Assembly: GCA_043747295.1 (NCBI GenBank)
Contig: JAYTPK010000173.1
Span: 1-30,142, forward strand
Length of the DNA: 30,142 nt
From: JAAFIP01 sp043747295
Lineage (GTDB): Bacteria; Pseudomonadota; Gammaproteobacteria; Burkholderiales; Burkholderiaceae_C
Reading direction: 5' to 3'
The position numbers were made by a program, and so were the translations under genes. The notes beneath the pieces are model-generated. The model had not been told where the DNA came from, did no database searches, and saw nothing but the letters and a program-made list of their open reading frames with translations. Positions 29,641-30,142 of this stretch are shown piece after piece. Position 1 is the first letter of the stretch. Every line of letters starts with the position of its first letter.

Positions 29641-30142
29641 TTACTTAACTTCAGCTAAAAATTTCTCGACCTGCGCTGCAGGAATGGCACCTGGCACACG
29701 GTTGCCGTCAGCAAAGATGACGGTGGGTGTGCCGGTGATTTTGTGTTTTTTGCCAAAATCTACATTGCGATTGACCGCAGCAATATCGCAGGTGGCGACA
29801 GGTACATCGATGTTTTTGACCATCCAGTCGCTCCAGGCTTTGGCACGGTCTGGGGCGCACCACAGGTTTTTACTGCGCTCGTTTGAACCTGGTCCCAATA
29901 TGGGATACAAAAACATGTAAATGGTCACGTCATTAACATTTTGCAGGTCGGTCTCAAAACGTTTGCAATAACCGCAATTGGGGTCTTCAAAGACGGCCAG
30001 TTTGCGCTTACCGTTGCCGCGCACGATGGTGAAAGCGTCTTTGATGGGCAATGCCGCAAAGTCAATCGCGCTCAATTTGTTGGTGCGCTCTTCGGTGATG
30101 TTGTTGCGCGCTTTGGTGTCAAACAAGCTGCCTTGAATCAGG
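29641..30142 (-). CDS. dsbC: Thiol:disulfide interchange protein DsbC, C-terminal part (cut by window end)
   Basis: The frame runs in from the right edge, so only the last 167 or so residues are seen. They form the thioredoxin-fold catalytic domain of a periplasmic disulfide isomerase: active site DPNCGYCKRFE, a second Cys pair (NLWCAP and VATCDI) and the cis-Pro loop TGTPTVIFADG. The visible N-terminal part (LFDTKARNNITEER) is the end of the linker from the dimerisation domain. DsbC reshuffles wrong disulfides in exported proteins and is kept reduced by DsbD. The stop is 20 bp before the photolyase-like gene. Confidence 0.9.
   Translation of the reverse strand, partial: LIQGSLFDTKARNNITEERTNKLSAIDFAALPIKDAFTIVRGNGKRKLAVFEDPNCGYCKRFETDLQNVNDVTIYMFLYPILGPGSNERSKNLWCAPDRAKAWSDWMVKNIDVPVATCDIAAVNRNVDFGKKHKITGTPTVIFADGNRVPGAIPAAQVEKFLAEVK

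Noticed and set aside
1..30142. CRISPR array, tRNA or insertion sequence
   Set aside because: The only multi-copy element is the dispersed 44-bp repeat, with kilobases between copies and no spacers; I saw no cloverleaf or transposase.

Overview
The window looks like chromosomal DNA of a betaproteobacterium, most likely family Comamonadaceae (a Rhodoferax- or Polaromonas-like lineage). The reasons are the family resemblance of nearly every protein, the yqgE-ruvX-pyrR-pyrB-pyrC' order, the tctDE/tctCBA locus, and an interspersed 44-bp repeat of the kind I associate with this family. The assignment is by recognition only; no search was run. I see no tRNA, rRNA, insertion sequence, integrase, phage structural gene or CRISPR array.

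Layout. (1) 1-3000: the tail of an unidentified gene, then a divergent ferric-iron ABC transporter pair (fbpB permease, fbpC ATPase) sharing a Fur-box-like site. (2) 3000-6950: penicillin-binding protein 1A, then a decayed stretch. This stretch holds the C-terminal tails of an acyltransferase and of an FbpC, back to back, followed by an OmpA-like protein cut off early in its peptidoglycan-binding domain. (3) 7000-12900: a signalling and stress block. It has a lone receiver protein, a NarL-type regulator divergent from a CHASE3 histidine kinase, and small envelope/stress proteins (DUF1328, DUF883/YqjD-like, YqjE-like, an unknown membrane protein, a BON lipoprotein, CsbD). A frameshifted DUF2177 relic lies among them, and a cysteine-rich copper-storage-type protein follows. 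(4) 13000-17900: a leftward pyrimidine operon (yqgE, ruvX, pyrR, pyrB, non-catalytic pyrC') with a PlsC-type acyltransferase downstream. (5) 17960-23200: two-component system TctD/TctE divergent from the tripartite tricarboxylate transporter tctC-tctB-tctA. (6) 23200-26200: a DUF3108 protein and an M61 PDZ peptidase. (7) 26280-30142: a DNA-repair neighbourhood with alkB, nei, a DUF3429 membrane protein and a photolyase-like FAD protein without the usual N-terminal domain, then a cut-off dsbC.

No single locus is clearly a new multi-gene system. The most unusual items are the back-to-back gene tails at 5541-5746, whose differences from the intact genes are all synonymous; the 44-bp repeat, always in the same orientation just after a stop codon; the rearranged photolyase-like protein; and several relics (OmpA, DUF2177) that point to ongoing gene loss in otherwise housekeeping DNA.
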